Shown in pieces: positions 39,501 to 53,100 of a stretch of 64,000 bases of DNA. A model generated the notes under the pieces. That model was given only the letters and a program-made list of their open reading frames with translations, had not been told where the DNA came from and made no database searches. The stretch is from Argopecten irradians (taxonomy: Eukaryota; Mollusca; Bivalvia; Pectinida; Pectinidae): NCBI RefSeq assembly GCF_041381155.1, contig NC_091134.1:38461338-38525337 (forward strand), read 5' to 3'. The translations under genes were made by a program, and so were the position numbers. Position 1 is the first letter of the stretch. The number at the start of each line of letters is the position of its first letter.

Positions 39501-40616
39501 ATATTGACTTCACCCAAACCTTTACATGTAATGAAGCGACAATTATGATCGTAAAGGAAATCTGTTTCATTGATTTCTCAGTATACTGAATCATAATTAG
39601 GTCAATCCTTTCTTTCGATAATTTATCCAGAGTGGCATGACACTCACTATTTACTATACACATAGCCTGATACTGGCCAAGGCTATTCGTGTGAATACAT
39701 ACAGCGCTATTGATCAAAATTTTCGTTCCACATTACATGTCCGTAAGATATTCTTAAATCACGCACTAAATAATTAAATCAAAGTTCCTAATATCTTGAC
39801 TCTGAAACGTAAAGTTCCATATTACTTTAATACAGTAACTTCATTACTCCACATCAACAAATTTTGTAAATTTTTGTAAATGACATGGAATACATTAGAC
39901 TTGTCTTGAATATTAAACTAAATAACCTCCTATATTTGTTTAGTCGCGATATCTCTAAAGTTGGTAAATCTACTGAACATGCCTGTAAATGGTTGACAGA
40001 CCAGATTAAACAGATATAATTGGCTCCAAACCCGAGATTAGGTCAAGTCGAAGCTGACCTGTTGAACTTTATGCACTGCATAGATAGTTCAGGCATGTAA
40101 ATGAGTGGGAATAAATCTATTCATTAACAAATTGTCGTCCGAAAAAATGAAAGATATTTATGCATTTATTTTATCCTTAGGCCAAGGTCATACAATTACA
40201 TGGATATAAGTATTTTATTTCGAGGTAATATCTTGAAAAATTCTAACTAATATCAATGGAAATAACCGTTTTATGCTTATTTACATATCATTTATCCTTT
40301 GAGATGTTTACTCGAGACATTTTGAGAAAATAAGTTAAACTTTGATGTGCTAATTCGATAATTTTTTTTAAAAATAGTAGCTTGATATTTCGATGTTTAA
40401 AACCATGATTGCAGCAGTACATTTCTGTAAGATCATCATGACATTTTAAACGACCATTTAGAACGTTACAAAATATATGATTCATAAATTTATTAACATT
40501 TGCACACACTGTATTGGATTATCTTATTGTTATGGAGAAACAAAACAGTATTAACTATAACGTGACTATGACGTAAATAGATATATTTAGATCGTGGCCA
40601 TCATAGGTACACCTAC

Positions 40617-40688
40617 CTGTTCGATATTAAATGTAGCTTCCCCAGAAGATTTTATCTTGCAATATAACAAACATGTCCATCCCTTTGA
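40617..40688 (-). other. Possible internal exon of an unidentified minus-strand transcript
   Basis: A pyrimidine-containing acceptor (GTTGATTTCAG) and a strong donor (CAG|GTAGGT) bound 72 bp that is open in phase 0, encoding SKGWTCLLYC, then KIKSSGEATFNIEQ. A TATA-like TCTATAAATAGC reads in the same direction near 40,835. No partner exon was found and the protein is not recognised, so this could be chance or a 5' UTR exon. Confidence 0.2.
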
Positions 40689-40849
40689 CTGAAATCAACA
40701 ATGTATGGGGCCGCAAAATTCTGTGTTAGCTCTAATAGTAGATTTTAATGTCAGAAGAAGCAAGCAAGCGAGAGATTATGTCTTAACATAAGTGATGCAC
40801 GAGTGACGCACTTCTGACAGTGCTTGTCAGCTATTTATAGACTAAAATG

Positions 40850-43800
40850 ATCTCCTGTATCTAATCGTAAACACTAAGTACAATACAAAGTCTTCCGATT
40901 TCAAGCGAGTATAGATTAGTAGTTTTTCGAATAATTATTTAATGCACAGATTTTAGTTTGTGTTCCAACAGAAAAACGCCTGTCAAGAAATCAAAATTTG
41001 AGATAGTGTTTTTATGTCATCTCCTATGTCAGTTATTCATTCTTACAAGTGACTCATAGATTAAAATATTCAAAACTATAAAAGAAGTTAGGTTGGTGTA
41101 ATTCTTACATTCCAATATGTTTGGTGTAAATTCGATTACATTGTACACGAAAACCACCGAAATAGGTCAAGTCCCAAGGTTTGAACAATACAATTGTAAA
41201 TATCAGTATGTTTCAAGGAAAAAAACCTTGGCTACCCTCCCCTCTTTTGTTTTTCTCTCTTGTTATCTATTTTCTTCTCATCTTTTTTTGTCCTTCTTTG
41301 TTTTCATTTCCTGTCTATTAAAAGTGCAATACACATTTATTTATTTTATCAATAAACATATCTATCGACTTTTAAACCATAAGTTATATATAACTTAAAT
41401 CTTCATTTAATCCTTACAAAAAGAAAAATAATTGTGAAAATGAAAGATAGTGTGTAAGGTAGATGACAATGGTGATTGAATGTGAAGATCACAGTAATAT
41501 TAGTGCTGAGGTATTAATGGATGAAGATATAATGTGAGTGCTGAGTGAATGAATTCAAATGATGGATGTGGTTTGGAGATCTGATAATGATATGAAGATG
41601 TATGAAATGTTGAGGATGAAGATAGTACTTTGTATGAGGATGGTAACAGTGAGAATGATTAAAAGGGAATGATTATATGATATGTATTGCAAATGAAAAA
41701 CTGAATAAAAATAAGTTATAAAAATGTCTTTATGTCTCGTTAGATTGTAAAATCGTTTGTGTATGTTTCCGCTGTGATTTGTGAAAATGGATTGGGTAAC
41801 TGAACATTCAATAAAATATTAAAGTGAATGTTCAATTTCAGTTTATTTTCTCGAAATCATTAATTTTGTGATATTTTTTACAGACAAAGCATGTAAGTGG
41901 AATTTCGATTTTTGTCGATATGAATTTGGTTTTCGGTGTTGAGAATGATGTAAACATGTCCATACTGATTTTAAAAAAGGTACATACATAAGAATATAAT
42001 TTATCAAAAGGTTTGCTACATAAACATATTAAGTATGTTGTTTAATGGGATATAATGCCATTTCAAAAATGTCATCAACTGAAAATGTTCATGGTGGTCA
42101 GATTAGCAATGTAATGTTTACGTGTATAAGAACAATGACCAAGTGATCTTGCAATGACCAACGTCAAAAGTCATTTAGTAGGCTGATATAACTGTATCAT
42201 TTCAGTTTGTTTGTATTTACTTAAATATTGCACCTATGGTCATGATTGAATTTCCATCTTGATTTTTTAGCTTAAAAACTACTTATTAAAATTAAGGTTT
42301 GGCGGCATTTCCGTGTTAAATTATTGAAATTCAGAAGTAAATAAAGTAACGTTAAAAAATAAACAAATCTGTAGCAATTTGTTACCATGTAAAATTGTCC
42401 AGTAAATGCGGGTTTAAATCAAAACAGTTGCAATAACGTGTTTTCTCTGTTTTTCGAACAGATGTGAATTTGTGTTATACAAGAAAAAGTTTTTATTAGA
42501 AATCAAAATTTGGGGAAAAGTTATTCTTGACCCTCACAATAATCAGAAACATAAAAATTATTGCTTAAGTGGCCAACCTTGAAGCCAAAATTGTTGATAT
42601 TATTACTGTTTAACAAGAACTTTATGAGAACTACACATATTGCAAAAAAATTATTAGTTGAAATCAACACACAGAAAAAAGGGATATTGCATAATTATGA
42701 TCATGTAACAGCCATTTTGCTGGGTTGTGATGATCAAGAATACAATTGATACTCATTTTGGTAAAATGTTTTGTAATGGGATTTGATAATAAATGATTTA
42801 AAAATAAAAAAAGTTTCTTCCCCTCTCTATATTACATGATTACTCAAAGTTGATCACTGGCTTATTCAAGGCTATTTTGAAGTCATAATGATATGTTACT
42901 TTATGCAAAATATAGTTATAATTATGTAATACCATTTAGTGTTTAGATATCGAAACTCGTTTTGTTTGAAGGTTTATTTTATTTAACTTTTGATACTGGT
43001 CCATAATACGAAGCATCAACAATGCATATATTTGGTGACTCATCGGATCGAGAAATCCTTCGGCAAATATTAAACGAAGAAAAGAAATTGAAGTTTCACC
43101 TCGATCATAATTTGATAATGTTATTTTTTATTTTTTTCCATAAAGGAACCAGATGGAGGATACATTTTAGGTACAATCGTAAAGTGTGATGAATTTTCCA
43201 TCTCAATTTGATTGCTCAAAACCTTTAATTTCTTAGTTTTACTGCTAGTTTTATAAAGTAGGTCTAAAAATTAAGATTTTTGTCCTGCAGATTTATTTTT
43301 TATAGTGAATGTAGTATCTGTCATGCATCAATGTCAAGGTTAAAACATAAGCTGACATTGTTTAGGGTAAGATTTTAGAAATGTTTGCATCTAAAAAGAA
43401 AAGGTGCTACTGGCTACTGACAAAGTTCAAAATATTAAGAACCATTTTCGTAGTACATGAATGATATTTTTTCTTTAATAAACTGAAAATACAGCAATTT
43501 CAAATTATTATACGTTTCTAAAGTTGGTTTTACTATAATATATGTACATGTATATGATTTCATATAGTTCAAATATTGCCATAAATGGAAAATAATTTCA
43601 AAATGGTAACATATCTGATTTCCTTTATTTTCGTGATTTTTTTTGTATGTTGAAAAACGATTTTCCGAAAGTATATTTTTAGCGAAAAACACATTCTGTT
43701 CCAAGTACTTGGAGGTTAGGCCTCGAATACAGAGGTTCTGGGAACACTTCAGTCGTATGTTCTATACCAATCTAGCTACCTTTTCGACCCGATTCAGAGC

Positions 43801-46560
43801 AGTTATAATGGCACTCCACAGGAGCAAGCGTCATTTGGCCATGGCCATTAATTACAGTTGCAGATACTTGAAATATGTGGACCTAGTATCCACTGACTCT
43901 CACCATTCTTACGTTTGCACGGTAAAATCACGTCTCCATACGCTGTACAATTATAGTTATGATATTGTATAGCATAACACATTAATGACATGTATCCAGA
44001 GAAAGTCGGAGGTCATTTTATAATACACATTGCAGTTATTTATTTATTGAAAGTACGAAAGTACCTACTAATTATAATACAAGTGCCGGTTGTATAACAT
44101 CTGACGTCTACTTGCCCACAAGAGGTACAGGTCTGGTATTAGAACGTCTTGTATCATTATGTAAAATGATGGTGATCACGATTAACAACTTCTATAGGAC
44201 GCAGACACAGCGTGTATATTAATTAAGTTGCTGACAACAAGCAATACGCGAGGCATGCCAATCTGTTGGTATGTTACACACTGAAGATATGCATTGCCAT
44301 CACAGTGACGCCACAACGCCTCCCAACCTCATAACCATAGACTCATGATAATGATGGTTAGCAGTTTTTGGTGACTTGATTTTGACCACATGTACAGTTT
44401 ATAACAGAAGATATTTTTAACCGGGAAAGATTATATTCTGACCACTGATGTTTTTGTTTTGTATTCGTTTTTATCCTGAAAGAAGTCTACTTTAAGTTAT
44501 TTTTCAAAGATGATAAACAGATCTCGTAGACAAAGCTGACACTGAATATGTCTTTTAACTTTGTTTTAGTTTTTATTGCCTTCTCACCAAATCCCAGTAT
44601 CTGGCATTAAATGTTGAATACAAGATCAATCGTTGATTTGACACCATTTCACCTACAATTGTGGTTTTATACATACACGTAATATATTTGTACCGTGACT
44701 CTCCAGCAACAATAGACAGACCAATCTTTAGTATATACTACATTGCTTTACGTCTAAATCCTCTACACAATATCTGCTAATGTTACGTAGACGTCGGCCA
44801 GTTAACATCTTATTTAGTAAAACCAACGTTACATAACATTGTATAGCTATTGTGGTATGTTCTACAAACACGACTTAAAGTAAGTAGAATTGAAGGCCCA
44901 TTGTTATACTTGCGAACAACAATGGATTTTGTAAGCACCAGTCGTCACTCGTAAATAACAAATCCACTATGGACAACGTGAAGCTATAGTGATGACAATT
45001 TTGTTAGAGAATGTATCACCAATATTGTAGACAACATACGAAGGATGGGGTTTCTATCAATCGAAAACTTACCGATAAATAAAATTAAATTGTTGATCAA
45101 TTGGCACTATGTCGATTGTTTTCGAAGTTATCTATATAGGTATTTTGAAATTGAACGTTTTGACATATCACATAGCCGGATAATTTCGCGGATAAACATA
45201 AGAAGCTTCTAATTTAAAAATTTTGCAATTTAATTGGTTAGCTTATGTACATATCGAAATTACTCAAAAATTGAGAATGGAAATAAATTTAGTTTGCGGT
45301 TGCGGCCATATACAATTTACATTTATTTGATGGAGTCACTTTCACTAAATTGAAAGGTAAAATGCAGTCATATGCAATTCAAATTTCAGTAATTTATAAT
45401 TAAGATAGGATGATCGAGATAGTACCATAATATGTCTGTATACATATATAGTGAAATGTAACGTAAGATGTTTGTAAAACAGAAAACCCCGATCACTTAC
45501 GCCCCCCCCCTCCCTTACAGATATGAATACAAGCTTACTTACAAATTAATTAGATATGTGCATCTAATGAAACCACTTACAAAGTCGTTCTCCTTCTCAA
45601 AGAGTCAATGACATTTATATGACACCAATTGGTATTGTCATTTACACATTTTGTGAATCTTACAAAAAGGCTCCGCTTGTGAAAAGACAAAAAGGTCATA
45701 TGAAATTTATTCTAAGCAATGATCCGTATCAGTCCATATTTTAAGTTAATAAATGATGAACCATACTAAATCATAAGCCATCTAGCACTAGTTCATCGGC
45801 ACAAACGGGTTTCCGTGCATCACTTGTCATTGAGTCGCATAAATAGATCGGCATATTCATACGGAATGTCAGCAACAAGTCCAGGCCACATGCACGTGAC
45901 TTCGGCATGCTAAAGACATGTTTGTTATACTGATACTACAGAGAATGTCGTGTAGAATTATAGAATGGTGAATCGAGATATTCTACCCTAAAGACAGACA
46001 CTGTGGCCGCCACATCGCATCTTCCATTACTATAACGACTGATTTCTTCAGACAATCGTAGTTGAAATTTTGTTTCTCCATGCATGAAAATGTAACCAAT
46101 ACTTAAAATTTAAACGAGATCCCAATATTTACGTTCTCGGCATTAAATAATCAGTCTACATTTTTACAACTACTAAAAATTTTGATGGTAAGACCCTTTT
46201 TCCGATGCCGTGACGTAACGTCTTTGTATTTAAACGTGGGGACATAAATATTCATTAACTTTGCCTAGAGGTCATGTGTAGAAAACATAAGCCGACACAC
46301 CTTATCCTCATTGGTAAACTGTATTTAGATAAGGACGTATAGGAGCCCTTGATTTAGATAATACAGAGCGATGTTGTCCCCAAATCGATATTGCTATACC
46401 TTTCCTAGATACCGACATGTCGAATACAGGGGCAACATCTAATCCTTGTAGACTAAACAGGACCTTATCGTATAAATACTTACAATGTGACAAAGTACCT
46501 ATAAAATATGGCCACAAACAATAGAGGTTATAGTGATTTGAATATGAACAGTCCAACAAC
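40850..46560. other. Gene-poor stretch, no feature recognised
   Basis: AT-rich sequence whose open frames lack splice context and recognisable motifs. The least AT-rich pieces are at 43.7-43.95, 44.1-44.35 and 45.8-46.05 kb. The last contains an E-box CACGTG. I can assign no function to them. Confidence 0.4.
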
Positions 46561-46561
46561 T

Positions 46562-46990
46562 ACGGAAGCCCTGGAGTGACTTTTTAGTTGTTAGTTATGA
46601 CTTAATTCCTAATAGTTAATACTTATTCGTTTAATACTTATTACTTATTTCTTATTAATTATAAAAATGAAACGACACGCTTCAAGGTGTTGTGTGGCCA
46701 TTTTGAATGAATATGCATGTTTGTAAAATAAAGGATGTCCCTATTACAATGTAAAATATGACAAACTCCAATCATTCTTACCTCTTCTTCGTTTGGACTG
46801 TCCATTGCCTCTGCATTTGGACTAGTACTGGCCATTGCCTTGGCCATTTTGTTTTTCAAGTGAAAATGTCGCGCCTTGACACAGCCATCAAGTAATAAAT
46901 AATTTAAGTGATAACAAATAAGTGATAAAAAATAAGTATTAAGAAAGAAGTCATAATTAATAAGCTAAAAGTCCCTCAAGGGCTTCCATA
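46562..46990. mobile_element. Inverted-repeat element of about 430 bp enclosing a coding-like exon
   Basis: GGAAGCCCTGGAGTGACTTT at the left end is mirrored by a right end that reads GGAAGCCCTTGAGGGACTTT on the minus strand. AT-rich arms continue inward for about 95 bp with recurring AATACTTATT. Between the arms, on the minus strand, an ATG at 46847 opens 22 codons (MAKAMASTSPNAEAMDSPNE) that end at a perfect donor GAG|GTAAGA (46782). No transposase is present. The exon-like core may be host sequence caught in the element or a chance ORF. Confidence 0.6.
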
Positions 46991-47537
46991 TTCAACTGAT
47001 GGAATGGCCTTAAATAGTTTCTGTTTTAAACTGCATAAAAGTCACAATGACAGTATATACCTATGAATGACAACAACAAAAAAATGAAAAATTTCGAATG
47101 ACTTTTATGTAAATATTCATATGACGTGGATGCTATATAAATACATACAATAACAATATACTTTACATGGAAAACACAATATTGTTTGATTCAATGTAAA
47201 ACTTGAATCATTGTCTTGACTTATAAATGTATAAATGACAGCTAGTTTCCTTCAGTTTTTCGTTAATCAGAGTAGGGTTATGATAACCAGAAAGGAAATG
47301 ATAAAACTTTATACACTTTATCAGCTGAAAGATTACAAAAAGAAATTGAAAGAGTAGCCTATAATTCATACCATGTTTTTTAGTGAAATAATGGAATGTG
47401 GCATAAAAACACAGAAATGGAGGAAACAACAAAAGATATTTCCATATAGCAATCTACGATATCCCTGAAAAACATCAATTTATTATAAAATGTTACCTTA
47501 CACCATTGTCCTAGAAAATTCTTCCTGGAAACATAAA

Positions 47538-48055
47538 ACAAGAGGCCCAGAGGGCCTGTATCGCTCACCTGGTTTGTAATGCCAAGTAATGTTCTAAATA
47601 CAGGTTCATTGTTTCTTTTCTGAAGGAATTTGAATATTTACCTCTAATTCCCCTACTGGGCCCTACCCATCCTGCCCCCCCCCCCCCCCGGGGTGGTGGT
47701 GGTAAGAGCCAAACTCTATACAAGTTCTGTTTCCCTTCCCTAATGGATACTATATATATGTTTGTGGCCAAATTTGGCCACAATCCATGCAGAACTCTAG
47801 GACATGTAGCAATTTATAGGATTTGCCTCTATTTCCCCTATTGGGCCCCGCCCCTCCTGCCCCCCCGGGGGTCAGAGCCAAAATTTATACAAGTTCTGTT
47901 TCCCTTTCCCCAAGGATGTTTGTGGCCAAATTTGGTTACAATCCATGCAGAACTCTATGACTAGTAGCGATTTAAAGGAAATGTTGATGGACGGATGACG
48001 GACGCCGCGCCATGACATAAGCTCACCGGCCCTTTGGGCCAGGTGATCTAAAAAT
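47538..48055 (+). repeat. AGGCCC-type bivalve repeat, short copy
   Basis: It opens AACAAGAGGCCCAGAGGGCC..CGCTCACCTGG and closes GCTCACCGGCCCTTTGGGCC and AGGTGATCTAAAA. The ends are inverted copies of each other. Two internal units each contain a GGGCCC(C/T)-rich block with a run of C residues and AATTTGGCCACAATCCATGC. Near the end GATGGACGGATGACGGACGC resembles the GACGGACG runs of the related elements at 13.4 and 48.4 kb. Confidence 0.8.
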
Positions 48056-48410
48056 GAATTCCATAATTATGAAGAGTTATGAATGAGTTAGAATGAATAC
48101 ATGTTTAAACTTACAAGATTACAAAGTTGAGTAGATGGACAGATATAATAACATAATTACACAAATAACTTTAAATTGAATGAGTATAATAGCACTAACT
48201 ATGAGTACACATATAAATATTGCATTTAATAAGCCTTAAGATGATTAATATCATGGAATTTGAATGTGCATTACTTCCCTTGTTCATAACCTTGCTACTG
48301 ACTCCCAATGCATACTTATCACCTCATGCACAGGTACCTGGTTCGTTTAAAAAATGGCATGTTGTAGTACAAAATATATGAGATATATTATGCACTAGAA
48401 CATGTCATTA

Positions 48411-49157
48411 AACAAGAGGCCCAGAGGGCCTGTATCGCTCACCTGGTTTTTTGTTAGTAATTATCACAAGACTCTGACAATTAGAAAAATAAGCAAAATT
48501 GACTCCCAAAGTTTAATTTTGAATAACAACCATACAATGATGCTATTGATACCATACAAATATGCTATCCAATACATAGGTTCAGAGACAAAGTAATTTA
48601 TATGAAAATAGTAGCCTTATTGACCTTTTTGACCTCGCATATATTGCCGTTTAAGGCCAGGGGGTAAGCCCTATCATTTGTACAATTTCAAATCCCAACC
48701 CTATAAGGATGCTACCATTGCATTATAAGTGCTCTTCCATTCTTAGTTGCAGAGAAGAAGTCGTTTATATGGAAATAGCTAAATTGACCCCTTTTGACCC
48801 CACCCTTCAGGCCCCCGGGGGGTCAGCCCCATCATTTGTACAATTTTGAATCCCCACCCTATAAGGATGCTACCATTGCATTATGGGTGCTATCCCATGC
48901 TTGGTTTCAGAGAAGAAGTCGTTTATATGGAAATAGCCAAATTGACCCCTTTTGGCCCCGCCCCTCAGGCCCCCGGGGGGTCAGCCCCATCATTTGTACA
49001 ATTTTCAGTTAGTAGCCCATAAGGATGCTACCAGTCAAATTTTGTTGAAATCCGACCAGCGGTTATGGAGAAGAAGTCGATTGTTGACGGACGCCGGACG
49101 CTGCGGTATCCCATAAGCTCACCTCGGTCCTTTGGACCAGGTGAGCTAAAAAAACGA
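48411..49157 (+). repeat. AGGCCC-type bivalve repeat, longer copy
   Basis: The same left end as the 47.5-kb copy is followed by three units of about 180 bp. Each unit has TTGACC(CC)TTTTG.CC.C..CC, AGGCCCCCGGGGGGTCAGCC, CATTTGTACAATTT and ATAAGGATGCTACCA. The right end reads GAGAAGAAGTCG, GACGGACGCCGGAC, then CTCACC..GGTGAGCTAAAA. It lies only 360 bp from the previous copy, in the same direction. Confidence 0.8.
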
Positions 49158-50165
49158 GCCAGGTATGTACCTGTGCCTCATAGGAACGGATTTACATTTA
49201 CATAGTGGATTATCTCCCTTGATGATAAACGTTCTACTGACCTCAAATGTTTATACATTTATTTCCTCATTGGTACAAATTAACATTTACCTTGCTTTCC
49301 CACTTTGCAATATTGTCGCTATTGGCAGTTATAAGAGCATGACTAACCACTGTTTATTATGGCATCATTGTTATAGTAATATCATCCACTCAAGTCCTGA
49401 TTTCTAAAATTAGAAAATACAGTATGAATATTTTGAGTTTAGAATTAAATGGTGTCTTTCATTTTCCATAACAGTAAAAATCGTCTCAACTTGATTGCAG
49501 CCCTAAATGTTTTCAACAATAATAAATATATATATATTAATGCATATGAAAATATAAGCATACCTTGTTAATGCTTTGAAAAATAACTCCAAAACATTTT
49601 TAATTTCCACAATTGCTGAGTATAGTCATACATAAGAAAATACCACTTCCTGCATTAGTTGTTAACTGTAAATCAACATATTTTTTGCATGCAATTGAAT
49701 AACTGTATCCATTTTATGTATCCAATTGTACGAATTCATGAAAATAATTACACTAGGACTATTCTGTCTTTGCATATTACAGAGTTAGCTCCCTTGCGGT
49801 AGGTACCGATATTGTTACATCATTCTTTTGTGAGCGCAATTCTAGTTGTTTTCTCAAAAAATTATGACGTTACGCTTGCAAACACAATCAATACCTACTT
49901 GCAACAGATATATTTGTAATATACAAATACAGAATAAAACGTTTGTAGGTCATTTTCCCTGATTTGTTCATTTTTTATTTTGATAATTAAAAACCTGCAG
50001 CAATAGGTTGACAGTAGTACAAAAACTACAAAAAAAATTAAACAAATACAACTATAGCATATATATATACTGCTATACATTTATACATATAAAGACATCT
50101 TTGTATTAAACTACAAAAACTGTTACTAATAAAGAGTGAACCTCATAAACTTGTTTTTACACTTA
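49158..50165. other. Flank and 3' UTR of the 50-63 kb gene
   Basis: The minus-strand 3' UTR starts at 50165. A poly(A) signal AATAAA on that strand (plus 49974-49979) lies about 190 bp past the stop, giving a short UTR. The remaining sequence to 49.16 kb shows no gene. Confidence 0.5.
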
Positions 50166-53100
50166 CTACCAAATTATTGTCTCTGAAGATTGTACTCTTT
50201 GTAGTTTTTGTTTTCCTTCTTGCTGGACTTGAGATGAGTCTTGGTCGGCTATAGAGTCAATATCAGTCTCTAGTATCTCAGAATCACTTTGTACTTCAGT
50301 TTCTCTATTTACACTTGGCAGGTTTCTTATTTTGCTTTGATTTGGAGGACAATGTTCCTGTAAAATTTCTGTCCCAGGCTTAACACCAGTTTCTGTTTTA
50401 ACAACTTGTGAAATTGGCTTTGTTGCTTTATTAGAAGAACATTGTGATTGCTGAACAGGATTACTTTTAATGTCTTTATCTTTGGTTGGAGGTTTGGCAG
50501 ATATGCGATCACGAAAGTTTTGTAATTTCCGTGGACTCTGAGTAAGCACTGTGAGAGAACATGGTACTAAGGTCTGCTGTGGACCCGGAGCTGAGGGATG
50601 GGCAACACTGGCAAGTGGACAGGAAGTAAGAACAGGATTCTCTGGAGCTGAGGAACGGACTGCCCCCACATGTAGACAGGAATTTTGGACAGGTTTATAA
50701 GGAGCACAAGGATGGACAACTCCAACAGGTTTATCAGGAACAGTATTTCTACCAGTAGGTAGGTCAGGGTTCTGCGTAGCTTGTCTTTGATGAGCGAGCC
50801 AATTAGGAGAACAAGATATAGATGGATTTCTTATATGGCCAATTTTATGTGGTGGGTTATAGTGTGTTTTACCCTTAGCACACTCTGAAGAGAAGACTGA
50901 AGTTGAAATTCCACAGGAAGAAGGTTTCAATCCATCTTTATCTTGCTGCATAGTTTTTCCAACACTGGGGTTACTTGAAGGATGGTATGTTGCGATGTTT
51001 TTTCTGGATGAACTCTTCAATGTTTCGTCGCTACTGGTTGACTTTGTTGGCCCTGTAACGAGTGACCCCTGTGATAGTTCATTACAGTCCTGTTTATGTA
51101 CACAAACAGGTGACTTTGACACTATAGGATGTAAGTGTTGAGTGTTGTTAAATGTCTTTTTATCATGATGAAAGATGTTTTCATTCACAGAATTACTTCT
51201 AAATTTCTCCATACCAAAGTCACTGGAATGTTTGTCTGATAAACAGTCAGAATGGTGTCCCTTACTGAGGTGTGTATGGATTTCTCCTTTCATATATTGT
51301 TCATGATTCTGCGAGATTGGCTTTTCAGTATCTGTCATGGGTTTCCCCTTTGATTTGCTATGGAATTTGGTATGTTTCTCTACCTGTGATGGTTCTGACG
51401 CTGCGATGGGTTTCTCTACCTGTGGTGTTTCAGATTTACCTTGGAATGTTGTAAAATTCTCTACCTCTGATTTTTCTGTTCTGCTATTGGATGAAGCAAG
51501 TTTCTCCACATGTGGTGTCTCTGACTTGCTATGAGATGTCATAGGTTTCTCTATCTGTGATGTCTCAGATTGACCATTGTCTTTAGCGGGTGTCTCTACC
51601 AGTGACATGTTACCAGATTCCATATCTCTCGACAGGTTTAGTTCCTCTAGTGTAGGGCAGCTGTCCATTGCAGTTACAGTTCCTTGTCTAAGTGTTTTCC
51701 GTCGTCTGCCACGCCTGATAGTTACGTTGGGGCTTATTTCCATATCAGGTTCTCTTTGTATGTGACACCCAGGAGAGTCTCTCTGATTCCCTATACTTGT
51801 GTAATCCGATACTGTACAGTAGACTGAAGAAGGGACAGGCAAGTTTGTAAATACCTCCTCAGGTGCCGCATAAACAGGCAGGTCAAAGTGTTGCCCGATC
51901 TCTGAAGGCTTGATTTTTTGCAGGTCTACATAACCTGGAGAGAGGACATTGTCTTTGTGGACAGTGTTAGTTTTGTCAGCTTGGTTGTCCTGTGTTGAGG
52001 TCACTGTGTCTGTAATGATGTTTGTAATATTGTCCATCTTCATGTACTCGGGAGATACAATCCCTTCACTAGAGACCGTAGCAGACTGACTTTGCTTCTT
52101 CTGTGTGGAGGGCACTGTGTTTGTGACATTATTTTTAAAACTATCCATCTCCATGTACCCAGGGGACACAACTCCATCACTAGAGACCATGTCAGTTTTG
52201 CTTTCCTTAACTTGTGTTGAGACAATTGACCCTGTGATAGTGTTTTTGATACTGTTCATCTCCATGTACCCAGGGGACACAACTCCGTCACTTGAGACCA
52301 TGTCAGTTTTGCTTTCCTTATCTTGTGTTGAGACAATAGACCCTGTGATAGTGTTTTTGATACTGTCCATCTCCATGTACCCAGGGGACACAACTTCTTC
52401 AAGAGGCTCTGTACTAGAAATTTGTTTTGTCTTCTCTTCTTCAATGCTGCTATTCTCTAATTCAAATGTGTCTGTTGTGGTTGTAATACATGTAGTATTA
52501 ACCTCACTTTTCTTTAGAAAGTCTAGAGTTGTGTAACCATCGCCCATGTTTAAACTTTCTGTCTTGATTTTACTGCTGCTATGGCCAAGGTCCCTTTGTT
52601 CTACATGTGATCCCATCGTGTTATATTTGTTGTTGCCTGTCCCTTGTAGAAGCGTAACTTTGGAAACACGTGAGGGAGCAGCGTATGGTTTAGCTGTCAC
52701 AGCCCGGCACCACCCCATTCTACCATTCTGTATGCCCGTGGCTGCAAACGGGTGTTCTGTTGAGTATGGTACTGCATAAATATTATCTAAACATGGTGTG
52801 ACTGGTTGCTCTGTTGATTTTCTAGCTGTTGCAAAATTTTCAGTATATTTGACATCGTCCCTTTTTGTAATATCGGGTCTTTCGTTAGCATTGTCTTTGT
52901 GAGAAATATTGGTGAATTGTGCCGAGAAAGTCATTGGAAACTCTGGAGATTTTTCGATATCTGGACACAAGGACTCCTCTGGAGGTGGTGGTAGGTCTGA
53001 GGTTGTATAGTCAAGAAGCATGGACGGTAACTCTGGAGGAGGGGGTAGGGGTAAATCTTCATCACTCTCCATGACAGAACACAAATTAACGTTGTTGTCA

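Noticed and set aside
43643-43972. 109-codon plus-strand frame
   Set aside because: Composition is ordinary for the region and there is no domain, promoter or splice context. A chance ORF is most likely.
46308-46559. 83-codon minus-strand frame with a plausible donor
   Set aside because: The acceptor lacks a pyrimidine tract, the reading is AT-rich with no motif, and no partner exon was found.
52105-52536. 143-codon plus-strand frame with repeated units
   Set aside because: It is the antisense shadow of the YMEM coding repeats of the docking-type gene; the repetition is inherited from the true frame.
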